NCBI GenBank assembly: GCA_035762175.1
Contig: DASTPP010000379.1
Location: 1 to 64,000 of the forward strand
Direction of reading: 5' to 3'
Length of the DNA: 64,000 bases
DNA from: DASTPP01 sp035762175
Lineage (GTDB): Bacteria; Myxococcota_A; Polyangia; Polyangiales; Polyangiaceae
The position numbers and the translations under genes were made by a program. Numbering within the stretch: position 1 is the first letter of the stretch; every line of letters begins with the position of its first letter. Positions 18,908 to 27,173 of the stretch are shown in pieces. The notes under the pieces were generated by a model, which saw nothing but the letters and a program-made list of their open reading frames with translations, made no database searches and was not told the DNA's origin.

Positions 18908-20479
18908 TCAGTACACGGTCGCCTTGAACGCGTCGACCGTCACGTCGCCGCTACCCTGCTCGACCTCGGTGCCGAACTCGATCGACGACAGGTATTCGTT
19001 GCCTTGAATAAAGTCGCGCGACTTCAAGTAAGCGAAGAGTGGCTTGAAGTCGATGGCGCCCTGAACCATCGGCGTTTGCATCTGAAACACCAAGAACCGC
19101 CACTTGAGCTCTGGGGGGCCGAAGTTGTCGGCTTTGTAAGTCTTATAGTGAACGCCGCCGAGCACGACGTCTTCGACGAACCAGGCGGGGTTCCGGTCCA
19201 GCCCGTAGCCGTTGTAAGGTTCGACCGCGACCATGATTTCATGCGTGATCGGGGTGTCGAGAAAGTAGTCGTGCGGCACGTCGTCGGTGGTCAGCCAGAG
19301 ATCGAAGGTCAGTTGGCCGGTGCCCGTGTAGGAACTTCGCGTCGCCCACGAGCTCGTGGCCTGGCCGAGCAGGTCGAGCCGCTTGGGCAAGTTCGAGCCC
19401 GGGGTCTGGTTGAAGCCGGGCTTCTGCCCGAACACGATCGCGGGGTAGCCTTTGATCTCGTTCGGCCCGGATGGCCACGTCCATGTCCAGCGCGCCGAAA
19501 TCGAGCCGTCCGCGGCGACCCCGCCGTTGCCGACGCACTGAGAGTAGGGCCCAGTGACGCCGGCTTTACCCCACTGGTTGTTTTCGATCGCGTACGGGCC
19601 GGCGGTCAGCAAGGCCCATTCGTCGCAATGCATGGCGATAGGCGGCCCGCCGCCGCTGCCGCCGCTGCCTCCGCCGCCGCCGCTGCCTCCGCCGCCGCCG
19701 CCGCCGACCATGAAGTAGTCGCGCGTTTCGTAGAGGTGGGTGTGCCACGACGTGTCCCAGACCCCGACCTGCACGTTGTACTGCCCCGGCGGCATGTTCG
19801 CCGGCGACGCGAAGTCGTACGTCAAGGTCTGCGGGGTTCCGGCCGCGAGGTGCACGGGGGTGAACTCTTTGCGCGCGTACATGGTGTCGAGCCAGTCGTA
19901 GAGGCGAATGTCGACGATCATGTTCGGCATGGCCTGGGTCGATTGCAGCGTGACCGAGGCCGACTGAACCTGCCCGGGGGTGAGCGGGTTCTTCGAGACC
20001 GAAGAGCCCACGACCGAGATCTGTGCGCTCGTCGGGGGCGCGCTAACCGTAAAATAGTCGCGCGTTTCGTAGAGGTGGGTGTGCCACGACGTGTCCCAGA
20101 CCCCGACCTGCACGTTGTACTGCCCCGGCGGCATGTTCGCCGGCGACGCGAAGTCATACGTCAAGGTCTGCGGGGTTCCGGCCGCGAGGTGCACGGGGGT
20201 GAACTCTTTGCGCGCGTACATGGTGTCGAGCCAATCGTAGAGGCGAATGTCGACGATCATGTTCGGCATGGCCTGGGTCGATTGCAGCGTGACCGAGGCC
20301 GACTGAACCTGCCCGGGGGTGAGCGGGTTCTTCGAGACCGAAGAGCTCACCACGGAGAGTGCCGGGTTTCCGTAAAAGCGACTTCCTCGTGTTGCTGGTT
20401 CGGGGGGCGACGAACCCTCGTCGCCGGAGCAGGCGGCGAGGGCGACCATGAGGGCGAAGGCGGCGCGGTGTTTGGGCAT
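18908..20479 (-). CDS. GH12-like lipoprotein with duplicated domain
   Basis: A 523-residue secreted lipoprotein. GGAGG stands eight bases before the ATG at 20479, which decides the start; the lipobox is ALAAC. Two ~113-residue beta-rich (CARDB or Ig-like) domains follow, almost identical, each with SVSKNPLTPGQVQSASVTLQ and WDTSWHTHLYETRDYF. A Gly/Ser linker then leads to a domain matching glycoside hydrolase family 12 in layout: AIENNQWG, SARWTWTWPSG, IKGYPAIVFGQKPG. Candidate catalytic Glu residues are in HEIMVAVEP and FGTEVEQGSG. Action on beta-glucans at the cell surface is inferred. The codons are more AT-leaning than those of the neighbours. Confidence 0.72.
   Translation of the reverse strand: MPKHRAAFALMVALAACSGDEGSSPPEPATRGSRFYGNPALSVVSSSVSKNPLTPGQVQSASVTLQSTQAMPNMIVDIRLYDWLDTMYARKEFTPVHLAAGTPQTLTYDFASPANMPPGQYNVQVGVWDTSWHTHLYETRDYFTVSAPPTSAQISVVGSSVSKNPLTPGQVQSASVTLQSTQAMPNMIVDIRLYDWLDTMYARKEFTPVHLAAGTPQTLTYDFASPANMPPGQYNVQVGVWDTSWHTHLYETRDYFMVGGGGGGGSGGGGGSGGSGGGPPIAMHCDEWALLTAGPYAIENNQWGKAGVTGPYSQCVGNGGVAADGSISARWTWTWPSGPNEIKGYPAIVFGQKPGFNQTPGSNLPKRLDLLGQATSSWATRSSYTGTGQLTFDLWLTTDDVPHDYFLDTPITHEIMVAVEPYNGYGLDRNPAWFVEDVVLGGVHYKTYKADNFGPPELKWRFLVFQMQTPMVQGAIDFKPLFAYLKSRDFIQGNEYLSSIEFGTEVEQGSGDVTVDAFKATVY
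19716..20345 (-). repeat. 291-bp near-identical direct repeat inside the GH12 gene
   Basis: Bases 19716-20006 and 20055-20345 are the same 291-base sequence at a period of 339 bases (113 codons). By eye only two positions differ (GTC/ATC in the Tyr-Asp-Phe codons and CAG/CAA in the Asp-Trp codons), both synonymous. The repeat encodes most of one Ig-like domain. This near-identity points to a very recent duplication or ongoing gene conversion. Confidence 0.9.
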
Positions 20480-21291
20480 CGATGGATCCCTCCGGCCGCC
20501 GTTCAAGCAAGCTGCGTGCTACCCGCAGCTCGCCCCTTCGAGCACTGCTCGGTTGGGTTGCGCACACCGCCGGGCACCCTCCTGACTTTGCGCACGTGGG
20601 GCGCGAGAAGCGCTCACGCCGCTATCGCCCGATCGTCGCGGCTCAGGTCGGGGTCGAGCGCAGGCGCTCAGGTTTGAAGACAAGCGCGCTCTGGTGTGAC
20701 AACGGTGCTTCTCGCGATTGTCGAGAATTTCGTGTTTGAGCCGGGGTGCAATGGGTCAAGATCAACGAGCCACGAAGGCGCTCGCGACGGAGACCCGTGT
20801 CGTTACTAGCCTGGGCGCCCGACGCCTCGGCGTCGAAGTCGAGGCAAGATGCCTCGGCTGCGGCGGGTCTGCCAGGGCTCGACCGTCAGGCGACGGGGGG
20901 CTGCCGCGCCGCCGGCGCGCGCGGGCGCGGCCGACACCCATGACGCGCTTGAGCAGGGGCGAGCCGAGAGCGGTTCGGTCGCCTCAAGGGCACCCTGCAC
21001 GAAGGGGCTTGCCGGGGGGCCCGACCCCGCCGAGCCCGGCCGCCTGCTGCTCGAGGCGCTCGGCGTGCGCGACCAGGGCAGCGACGGCTCGGGCGAGCCG
21101 GGCGAGTTCGAAGAGGCGAACGCGCAGCTCGCGGCGAGCCGGGCGCGGGCACGAGCGCTGGGCGCAACCCGAGCGGGCACCGTCCTGAGGTCGCTCGCTT
21201 CGGCCCTGAGGAAGGCGTGCTAAGCTCTCGGCGCCAGGGCGCGAGCCGGCGGTTGGTTCGGGGCGCCCTTCCGGCAAGGGGCGAGAGACCC
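20480..21291 (+). other. 812 bases without a confident gene
   Basis: This stretch separates the divergent GH12-like and YajG-like lipoprotein genes and should hold both promoters. A frame on the plus strand, ending at 21223, has native-looking codons over its last ~65 residues (GRLLLEALGVRDQGSDGSGE to SLASALRKAC). Its first half is Arg/Pro-rich and it has no ribosome site, so it may be the remnant 3' end of a decayed gene. Nothing else is supportable. Confidence 0.35.
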
Positions 21292-21942
21292 GTGATCATT
21301 CGCAGCGGCGGGGTTCGTGCACTTCCGGCGGTCGCGCTCGTTCTCACGTTCGGCGCGGGGTGTCGGCGCGGGCCGATCACCGATGGCGAGACGCCGACGA
21401 GCGGCTACAAGCCCGTCGACGGCCGCACGTTGACCGTGCCGCTCCAGTACCAACCCACGCAGCAACCCTCGGGCTCGTACGGCGTGGTCCGGGGCGAGGT
21501 GTTCGTGCAGGCGGTCGACGATCGCACCGAGAAGGGCGCCATCGGCCAGAACACCGAGAAGGCCGCCGCGGTGCCGGTGGTGGCGGCCGACGACCCGGCC
21601 GCGTTCGTGAAGTCGGTGGTCGTTCGTCAACTGCAGTCGCTCGGCGCTACGGTGAGGGAGCAACGGGCCGAGTCGACGGCGCAGCTCGTGCTGCACCTGA
21701 CGACGTTCTGGGTCAACGAGACCAACCGATACCGGGCCGAGGTGAGGGTGCGGGCCGAGGTGCTCGACCCGAGCGGCGAGCGGCGTTGGGAGGGCGTCGT
21801 CGTCGGCACCGCCTCCAACTTCGGGCGTAGCTTGAGCGTCGTAAACTACCAAGAGACGTTCAGCAACGCGACCTTGCAGGCGGCCGACCGGCTATTGTCC
21901 GACCCGGCGTGCACGGTGGCGCTGGCGAAGCGCGACCCGTAG
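21292..21942 (+). CDS. YajG-like lipoprotein
   Basis: A 216-residue lipoprotein from a GTG at 21292, with a signal ending LVLTFGAGC. The mature domain has an alternating strand/helix pattern: YGVVRGEVFVQAVDDRTEKG near the front, VVVRQLQSLGATVREQRAES in the middle and RRWEGVVVGTASNFGRS near the end. This order matches the YajG-type family of outer-membrane lipoproteins of unknown role. The earlier in-frame start at 21217 is rejected because it puts a charged leader before the signal peptide. Confidence 0.65.
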   Translation: MIIRSGGVRALPAVALVLTFGAGCRRGPITDGETPTSGYKPVDGRTLTVPLQYQPTQQPSGSYGVVRGEVFVQAVDDRTEKGAIGQNTEKAAAVPVVAADDPAAFVKSVVVRQLQSLGATVREQRAESTAQLVLHLTTFWVNETNRYRAEVRVRAEVLDPSGERRWEGVVVGTASNFGRSLSVVNYQETFSNATLQAADRLLSDPACTVALAKRDP

Positions 21943-21998
21943 GGGGGCGAGGCCCCACCCGCGCGCACGCCCGAGCCGCCCTGCCCCCCGGCGCCGAG

Positions 21999-22250
21999 TC
22001 ACTCTCGCTGCCAACACTCGGGGGCGTCCCTTCGCAAGATTTCTGACATCGAGCTGCCGTCTTCGAGCGCGAAGATTTCGGCGTCGTAGTGCGCGCGAAA
22101 GGGGCAATAAAAGACCACCTTCGTCAGGTAGAAGGGGCCCTCGGGGCGCAGGGCGAAGTGCTCGCCGATGCGGGGCAGCTGGGCGAAGCTCTGCACTTCG
22201 TGGTGCCATTCGGCGTCGGCCGGCTTCTTCCTGTGGACGAGTGCTTTCAT
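21999..22250 (-). CDS. hypothetical protein, 83 aa
   Basis: Starts MKALVHRKKPADAEWHHEVQ and ends RDAPECWQRE. The order WHHEVQSFAQLPRIGEHFAL, then PFYLTKVVFYCPF and AEIFALEDG is a mixed alpha/beta small domain; aromatic residues are plentiful. There is no signal peptide. Codon use is less GC-extreme than that of the flanking genes. It lies 3' to the YajG-like gene on the opposite strand and 110 bases from the long inverted repeat. I do not recognise a family. Confidence 0.65.
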   Translation of the reverse strand: MKALVHRKKPADAEWHHEVQSFAQLPRIGEHFALRPEGPFYLTKVVFYCPFRAHYDAEIFALEDGSSMSEILRRDAPECWQRE

Positions 22251-22362
22251 CGTAGTTCAGGTAACCAAAAGTCGCGTCGAAGGGCTACTTAAAGAGCCCG
22301 GGCCGCGCCCCGGTCGGCGCGGGGGCCTCCTGCAGGCGGCGGTTGACCTGGCGCGCTCGGCG

Positions 22363-22491
22363 GCCCCGGACTTGAAGAGGGTGTTTCAAAACGCCCTCGG
22401 CGGCCTGACCCGCTCGATTGATTTCGAGCACTTGCGAGGCGACGGAGGGCTCCCAAAGGGCGTTTTGAAACACCCTCTTCAAGTCCGGGGC
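22363..22491 (+). repeat. 35-bp perfect inverted repeat, 59-bp centre
   Basis: The arms 22363-22397 and 22457-22491 are exact reverse complements of each other. The left arm contains GACTTGAAGAGGGTGTTTCA and ends AAACGCCCT. The right arm ends five bases before the stop codon of a truncated gene at 22497. Both strands read open through it (LKRVFQNAL... in two frames), which is a side effect of the symmetry. The structure could be a mobile miniature element, a large terminator or a structured RNA. Confidence 0.85.
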
Positions 22492-22496
22492 GTATA

Positions 22497-22850
22497 TCAG
22501 AACGAAGCGCCGGCGCCGACGCCCGCGTGGCCTTCGAGGTAGGTGACGTTCTGATCGCGCCGGGTCGGCAGGGCGGCGGCGGTGCCGCCGACGAGGGCCT
22601 CGGCCCAGAGCGCGACGCCCAGCGGCACCCGAAAGGCGGCTTCGCCCGTCACGCCGGGGGCGAGGGCGCGGTAGTGCGCGGTGCCGGGGTAGCCCGCGGC
22701 CTCGACGATCGAGCGGTCGCCGCGCTCGACCTCTTGCCAGAGGTGGGTGAGCGAGGGCCCCGCCGCCAGGCGCAGCGAGGGGCCCGCGCTCGGCACGCGC
22801 AGCTCGGCGAGGGCGGCGAGCGAGGCCCCCTCACCGGTGCCGAGTGCGCC
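22497..22850 (-). pseudogene. 3' fragment of an outer-membrane barrel gene
   Basis: About 115 residues in a native-looking frame, from GTGEGASLAALAELRVPSAG to the stop, with alternating strands and an aromatic C-terminus (TYLEGHAGVGAGASF), as in outer-membrane beta-barrel proteins. No start or signal peptide precedes it: the frame turns into Arg/Pro-rich noise at the tandem repeat 22834-22903. It is read as the C-terminal remnant of a larger gene. The stop codon lies beside the inverted repeat that ends at 22491. Confidence 0.55.
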
Positions 22851-22903
22851 GGGGGGCGCCGGGGGCTGGGCCGGTGCCGAGTGCGCCGGGGGGCGCCGGG
22901 GGC
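22834..22903 (+). repeat. 33-bp tandem repeat, period 37
   Basis: The 33 bases 22834-22866, starting CCGGTGCCGAGTGCGCCGGG, recur exactly at 22871-22903. The repeat marks the junction between the two gene fragments and may be the scar of a deletion or slippage event. Confidence 0.75.
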
Positions 22904-23172
22904 GGTGCGGCCAGCCAGCTCGCGTGGGTCGCCGATCGGCTCGTGGTGCGAACGAACACGACCACGACGGCCGCGTACTGGTCGCGAACGGCGGCGCGCT
23001 CGAGGTGCGCGACCCGCATGCGGCGAGCCCCTTCGAACTCGTCGCCCGGTTCGAGGGCGCGTTCGCGGCGACGTTCGCGGGGCGCGTCGTCGAGCGCGAC
23101 GGCGTCATCGACGTGCCCGACGGCCTCGGGGGGGTTGCGGTCTATCGGCTCGTCGAGCCCGCGGCGCGTTGA
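22904..23172 (+). pseudogene. 3' fragment of an unknown gene, frameshifted
   Basis: From ~22980 the frame reads VLVANGGALEVRDPHAASPF through VVERDGVIDVPDG to a TGA at 23170-23172, with native codon use. Just upstream, a different frame reads QLAWVADRLVVRTNTTTT. Joined, these would give one continuous beta-rich protein end, so a frameshift near 22965-22980 is likely. No start is present; the fragment opens at the tandem repeat. A role cannot be assigned. Confidence 0.5.
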
Positions 23173-23257
23173 GGCGCCGGGCGAACGGGCCGCCTCGCTT
23201 TCGGCGTGCGGCCCCGCCCTTCTCGACAATGCGGCGGCCGAGCGCGGCCCCGCCCCC

Positions 23258-24160
23258 TCACCCCCGCCCCTCGCGGGGCCCCGCGCCGGCGCGGCGGCCC
23301 GCCCCCGTGATCGTCTCGGCCACCAGCCGGCGCACGAAGCGCGCGCCCTCGTCGTCGTGGGTGCGGTCGTGCCAGTAGAGCGCCACCGGCACGGGCTCGG
23401 CGCCGAGCGCGGCGGCGCGCAGGGGCAGCAGCCGACCGATGGAGCGGGCGAGGTGCGCGGGCACCTCGGCGACCAGGTCGGACTCGCTGACCGCCAGCGC
23501 GGCCGCCACGAAGGTCGGCACGCGCATGGCGACGGGGCCCGCGGGGCCGGGCGTCGTCGCGCGGGGGGCGCCGGTGATCTCGACGACGGCCCGGCGGCAG
23601 CGCGCGAGCGCCGCGGGGCCGCGGCGCCAGGCGGGGTGGTCGCGGCGGGCGATGCGGACCATCTCTTCTTCGTAGAGCGCCCGCTTGCGCAGGCCCGGCC
23701 CCGCGAGGCCGAGCGGGCCGAGCCCCAGGTCGGCGCGGGCCGCGGCGAGCGCGGCGGGCAGATCGTCGACGACGCTCAGCCGGAGCACGGCGCGGGGCAG
23801 CCCGCGGGCGAAGGCGGCGGCTAGCTCGGGCAGTTGCGAGAACTCTTCGCTGTCGGCGAAGGTGAACTCGCGCGTGCTCGTGGCCGGGTCGAAGCCGGGG
23901 CCGCCCCCCACCGCCGCCTCGAGCTCGGCGAGGCCCGCCCGCAGCCGCGCCGCCATGGCCAGGGCGCGCGGCGTGGGCACCAGGCCTCGGCCGCTGCGCA
24001 CCACCAGGCGGTCGCCGAGGCGCGCCCGCAGGCGCGCGAGGGCGTTGCTGACGGCCGACTGCGTCACGTTGAGCCGGCGGGCGGCGCGCGTGGCGCTGCG
24101 CTCGGCGAGCACGGCGTCGAGCACCACGAGCAGGTTCGCGTCGATGCCGGCGATATTCAT
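23258..24160 (-). CDS. LysR-family transcriptional regulator
   Basis: A 300-residue regulator starting MNIAGIDANLLVVLDAVLAE. The N-terminal winged helix has the family's helix-turn-helix (SATRAARRLNVTQSAVSNAL, then LGDRLVVRSGRGLVPT). The rest (~90-285) is the two-lobe substrate-binding type effector domain. The ATG at 24160 is preferred over a TTG at 24184, because the longer leader would run through the dyad 24168-24184. It ends in a basic Gly/Arg tail. It is divergent from the TPR lipoprotein gene, a usual target position for this family. The effector is unknown. Confidence 0.88.
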   Translation of the reverse strand: MNIAGIDANLLVVLDAVLAERSATRAARRLNVTQSAVSNALARLRARLGDRLVVRSGRGLVPTPRALAMAARLRAGLAELEAAVGGGPGFDPATSTREFTFADSEEFSQLPELAAAFARGLPRAVLRLSVVDDLPAALAAARADLGLGPLGLAGPGLRKRALYEEEMVRIARRDHPAWRRGPAALARCRRAVVEITGAPRATTPGPAGPVAMRVPTFVAAALAVSESDLVAEVPAHLARSIGRLLPLRAAALGAEPVPVALYWHDRTHDDEGARFVRRLVAETITGAGRRAGAGPREGRG

Positions 24161-24167
24161 GCTGGTG

Positions 24168-24184
24168 TTGGTAATTATCACCAA
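24168..24184. promoter_or_regulatory. LysR-type dyad at the regulator's own start
   Basis: TTGGTAATTATCACCAA is a 17-base dyad with five-base arms TTGGT/ACCAA and one mismatched pair near the centre. It lies seven bases upstream of the lysR ATG in an AT-rich patch that stands out from the GC-rich surroundings. The position suits autorepression and control of the divergent gene. Confidence 0.55.
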
Positions 24185-24227
24185 TCATCACTGCCGGGGT
24201 GAACCGAAGCGCCGCACGCTCGGGCTC

Positions 24228-25607
24228 GTGAACGTCACACTCCCCTCGCCCGGCCCCCGAAACGCTCGGTGCTCGCCACCCGGCCCCCCGAGCGCCTCGC
24301 AACCGCCACCCGGCCCCCGGAGCGCCTCGCAACCGCCGCTCGCGTCCCCCAACGGTCTGTGCACCCCGCTGGGCCCTGCGACCGAGCCACGGGGGCCGCT
24401 CGCGCGCCCCAACGCTTCGCGCGGGTGGCGCGCTGCCCTGAGCGCCCCCCGCGCTTGGCTCGCGCTCGGTCCGGCCCGGAGAAGGCTCGGGCCGACCGAC
24501 GGCCGCGCTGGTTTCGTCGGGGCGGGCCTCGTCGCCCTCTCGCTCGTCGCGTGCGCGCCGGCGGGGCCGGCGCCGCGCGACGGGGGGCGGGCCGGCGCGG
24601 CCGAGGCGGCGAGGCGGGCCGCGGCGAGTGTCGACGAGGCGCGGGGTCGGGCCCTGCGCGGCGACTTCGAGGGCGCCGAAGGGGCGCTGCGGGCGGCCGT
24701 CGAGCGGGCGCGGGCGGCGGGCGAGGGGCGGGCGCTGGCCGGGCTCGAAGCCGAGCTCGCCGGGGTGCAGAGCCAGGCGTACTTCTACCGCAACCGGGGC
24801 GACGGCGAGGCGCTCGAGACGGCGCTGCGGGCCCAGCAAGACGCGCGGCGGGCGGGCGATCGGGCCGCGCAGGCCCAGGCCCTCGAGGCCGAGGCCATGG
24901 TGCGCTATGGGCGGCTCCTGTTCCGGAACGGCAACGACTTCGCGCAGGCGCGCGCGTTGTTCGAGCGGGCACTCGAGCTCCGGCGGGCCGAGGGCGCGCC
25001 CGCGGCGATCGCCAACGCGACCTTTCACCTCGGGCTGACCTACGAGCAAGAGGGCCGGGGGGCGCTGGCGCGGCCGCTCTACGAGCGGGCGCTCGCGCTC
25101 GCCGAGCGGGCGGGCGACACGCTGACCCAGGCGTACGCGCTGCGGCACCTGGCGGGCTTTCACGAAGAGGGCGGCGATCTCGAGCGCGCCCTCGCGCTCC
25201 ACCGGCGGTGCCTCGCGCTGCGCGAAGAGGCCGGCGCCCTGCGGCTGGTGCCGTTCGCGCTGCTCGCGATCGGCGAGCTCGAGGTGAAGCGGGGCGAGTT
25301 CGCGCGGGCCCGGGCGACGTACGAGCGGGCGCTGCGGGTCGCCGAGCAGGCGAAGGGCGGCCCGGCGCGGCCGCGCGCGCACCAGGGCCTCGGCGCGCTC
25401 GACGCGCGCGAGGGGCGCTTCGACGCGGCGCTCGCGCACTACCGGCTCGCCCTCGCGCAGGCCGAGGCGCTCGCGGACTTCGACGGCGTCGCGGCCGCGG
25501 CGGGGGCGGCGGCGAAGGTGGCCGGGGCGATGGGCGACGGAGCGCGGTCGCGCGCGTTCGCCGAGCGGGCCGAGCGGGCGCGCGCCCGGGCGGCGGCCGG
25601 GGGCTGA
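24228..25607 (+). CDS. TPR-repeat lipoprotein, start uncertain
   Basis: The secure part begins with the hydrophobic segment FVGAGLVALSLVAC (lipobox Cys coded at 24552) and continues with a helical protein of ~350 residues made of tetratricopeptide-like pairs, e.g. ATFHLGLTYEQEGRGALARP, YALRHLAGFHEEGGDLERAL and AHQGLGALDAREGRFDAALA. The in-frame GTG at 24228 gives 459 residues, but its first ~90 are Pro/Ala/Ser-rich and contain a degenerate ~32-base repeat (24295-24355), so the true start may be an unusual codon nearer the lipobox. A scaffold role at a membrane is inferred from the repeats. It ends 150 bases before the Vgb-like gene. Confidence 0.65.
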   Translation: MNVTLPSPGPRNARCSPPGPPSASQPPPGPRSASQPPLASPNGLCTPLGPATEPRGPLARPNASRGWRAALSAPRAWLALGPARRRLGPTDGRAGFVGAGLVALSLVACAPAGPAPRDGGRAGAAEAARRAAASVDEARGRALRGDFEGAEGALRAAVERARAAGEGRALAGLEAELAGVQSQAYFYRNRGDGEALETALRAQQDARRAGDRAAQAQALEAEAMVRYGRLLFRNGNDFAQARALFERALELRRAEGAPAAIANATFHLGLTYEQEGRGALARPLYERALALAERAGDTLTQAYALRHLAGFHEEGGDLERALALHRRCLALREEAGALRLVPFALLAIGELEVKRGEFARARATYERALRVAEQAKGGPARPRAHQGLGALDAREGRFDAALAHYRLALAQAEALADFDGVAAAAGAAAKVAGAMGDGARSRAFAERAERARARAAAGG

Positions 25608-25757
25608 GCGCGCGGCGACGAGCGGGGGCGGGGCCGCCGGGCGGCGCTAACCAAGGCTTAACAATCGACGAAGAAGTCGTTGAAAGGCGGCGGGTAGAAC
25701 GTTGGTCGTGCGGGGCACGGCGCGGCGCCGGGTCCGCGCGCTTCTTCGGAGAGAACC

Positions 25758-27137
25758 ATGATGACGAACGATTCGGCACCCGCCGGCGCTGGGCGCATGT
25801 TTCCCCTTCCTTTCCGCCGCCGACTCGCCTGGGTCGGGGGCTTGGTCGCGGCCGGCGCGGTCTTGGCGGCCGGCGCCTGCTCCGACGAGGACGCGGGCGC
25901 GGCCGGCCCGGGCGGCGGCGCGAACGTCGCGGGCCAGGGCCAGGGCGAGGCGGGGGGCGGCGGCGCGGCGGGCGGCGGCCCGGGCGCGGCCGGCTCGGGC
26001 GGCGGCGCGGCGGGCTCAGGGGGCGGCGGCGCGGCCGGCTCGGGCGGCGCGACCCTTACCCTGACCGAGTACGAGATTCCGACGCCGAACGTCTTCCCCA
26101 TCGTGATTCAGACCGGCGAAGACGGCGGCCTCTGGTTCACCGAGGCGGGGGCCGACCAAATCGGCCGCTTCGATCTCGCCACGTCGACGTTCGAAGAATA
26201 CCCTTTGCTTTCGTCCAACGCGTTCGTCACGGCGATCGCGCACGCGCCCGACGGCAACCTGTATGCCTCCCTCTTGGAGGCCCACCGCATCGCCAAGATC
26301 ACGCCGGCGGGCGCCGTCACCGAGATCGAGATGCCCGGCCAGGGCGAGCCCGGGGGGGTCGTGGTGACGCGGGACGGGCGGTACCTCTACATCACCGAGC
26401 TGCTCGACCGGCTGACGCAGCTCGATCTGCAGACGCTCACCTTCAAAAGCTTTCCGCTGTTGACGCAGAACGCCGGCACCCGCTTCATCAAAGAGGGGCT
26501 CGACGGCCGGGTGTGGGCCAGCGAGTTCGCGGTCAACCGCATCGCCGAGCTCGACCCGGCGACCGGCGTGCTGCGCGAGCACGTGGTGCCCACCGAAAAC
26601 TCGTCGCCCCGGGGGCTCGCGGTGGCGCCCGACGGGTACCTTTACTTCTCCGAATACGACGCCGGCAAGATCGGGCGGCTCGACACGGCCACCCTCGAGA
26701 TCACCGAGTTCGTCGTCCCCTGGGAGCGCTCGGCCCCCTTCGGAATGCACGTCGGCCACGACTGCAACTTGTGGTTCGCCGATCACCGGGCCAACAAAAT
26801 CGGTCGCATGACCCCGGCGGGCGAGTTTGTCAGCATTGACATCCCGACGACCGTGACCGGCGGCGGCCCGTTCGGCGGGGGCGGTGGGTTCGGCGGGGGC
26901 GGCGGGGGCTTGCCCGGTGGTGGCGGCGGGTTCGGCGGCGGGGGCGGTGGGTTCGGCGGGGGCGGCGGGTTCGGCGGCGGCGGCCCGCCCGGCGGGGGCT
27001 TGGGCAGCTCGAGCGCCCCGACGGTCATCACCTCGGGCCCCGACGGCACGATGGCGTTCGTCGAGCAGAGCGGTAACAAGGTGGGTATTATTCGTGGCCT
27101 CGTTCCAGACGCGAGGTGCGCGCACTGGCGTCGTTGA
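25758..27137 (+). CDS. Vgb-like beta-propeller lipoprotein
   Basis: A 459-residue lipoprotein. GGAGAG precedes the ATG and the signal ends VLAAGAC. A Gly/Ala linker (~45-95) leads to a propeller of the virginiamycin-B-lyase type, with repeated blades such as DGGLWFTEAGADQIGRFDL, DGNLYASLLEAHRIAKITP, DGYLYFSEYDAGKIGRLD and NLWFADHRANKIGRMTP. A Gly/Phe-rich insertion of about 45 residues (~373-418) splits the last blade from the C-terminus. Many such genes have no lyase activity and the linker fits surface display, so I would not call it an antibiotic-resistance gene. Confidence 0.75.
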   Translation: MMTNDSAPAGAGRMFPLPFRRRLAWVGGLVAAGAVLAAGACSDEDAGAAGPGGGANVAGQGQGEAGGGGAAGGGPGAAGSGGGAAGSGGGGAAGSGGATLTLTEYEIPTPNVFPIVIQTGEDGGLWFTEAGADQIGRFDLATSTFEEYPLLSSNAFVTAIAHAPDGNLYASLLEAHRIAKITPAGAVTEIEMPGQGEPGGVVVTRDGRYLYITELLDRLTQLDLQTLTFKSFPLLTQNAGTRFIKEGLDGRVWASEFAVNRIAELDPATGVLREHVVPTENSSPRGLAVAPDGYLYFSEYDAGKIGRLDTATLEITEFVVPWERSAPFGMHVGHDCNLWFADHRANKIGRMTPAGEFVSIDIPTTVTGGGPFGGGGGFGGGGGGLPGGGGGFGGGGGGFGGGGGFGGGGPPGGGLGSSSAPTVITSGPDGTMAFVEQSGNKVGIIRGLVPDARCAHWRR

Positions 27138-27173
27138 CGCCCTCGCTCGACGCTGGCGCCGCGGGCCATCACC

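Noticed and set aside
20849..21223. Plus-strand gene before the YajG-like lipoprotein
   Set aside because: The second half has native codons but the first half does not, and there is no start signal; at most a remnant.
25758..27137. Streptogramin-resistance lyase
   Set aside because: Propeller resemblance only; the linker and insertion fit a surface lipoprotein and catalytic residues cannot be verified.
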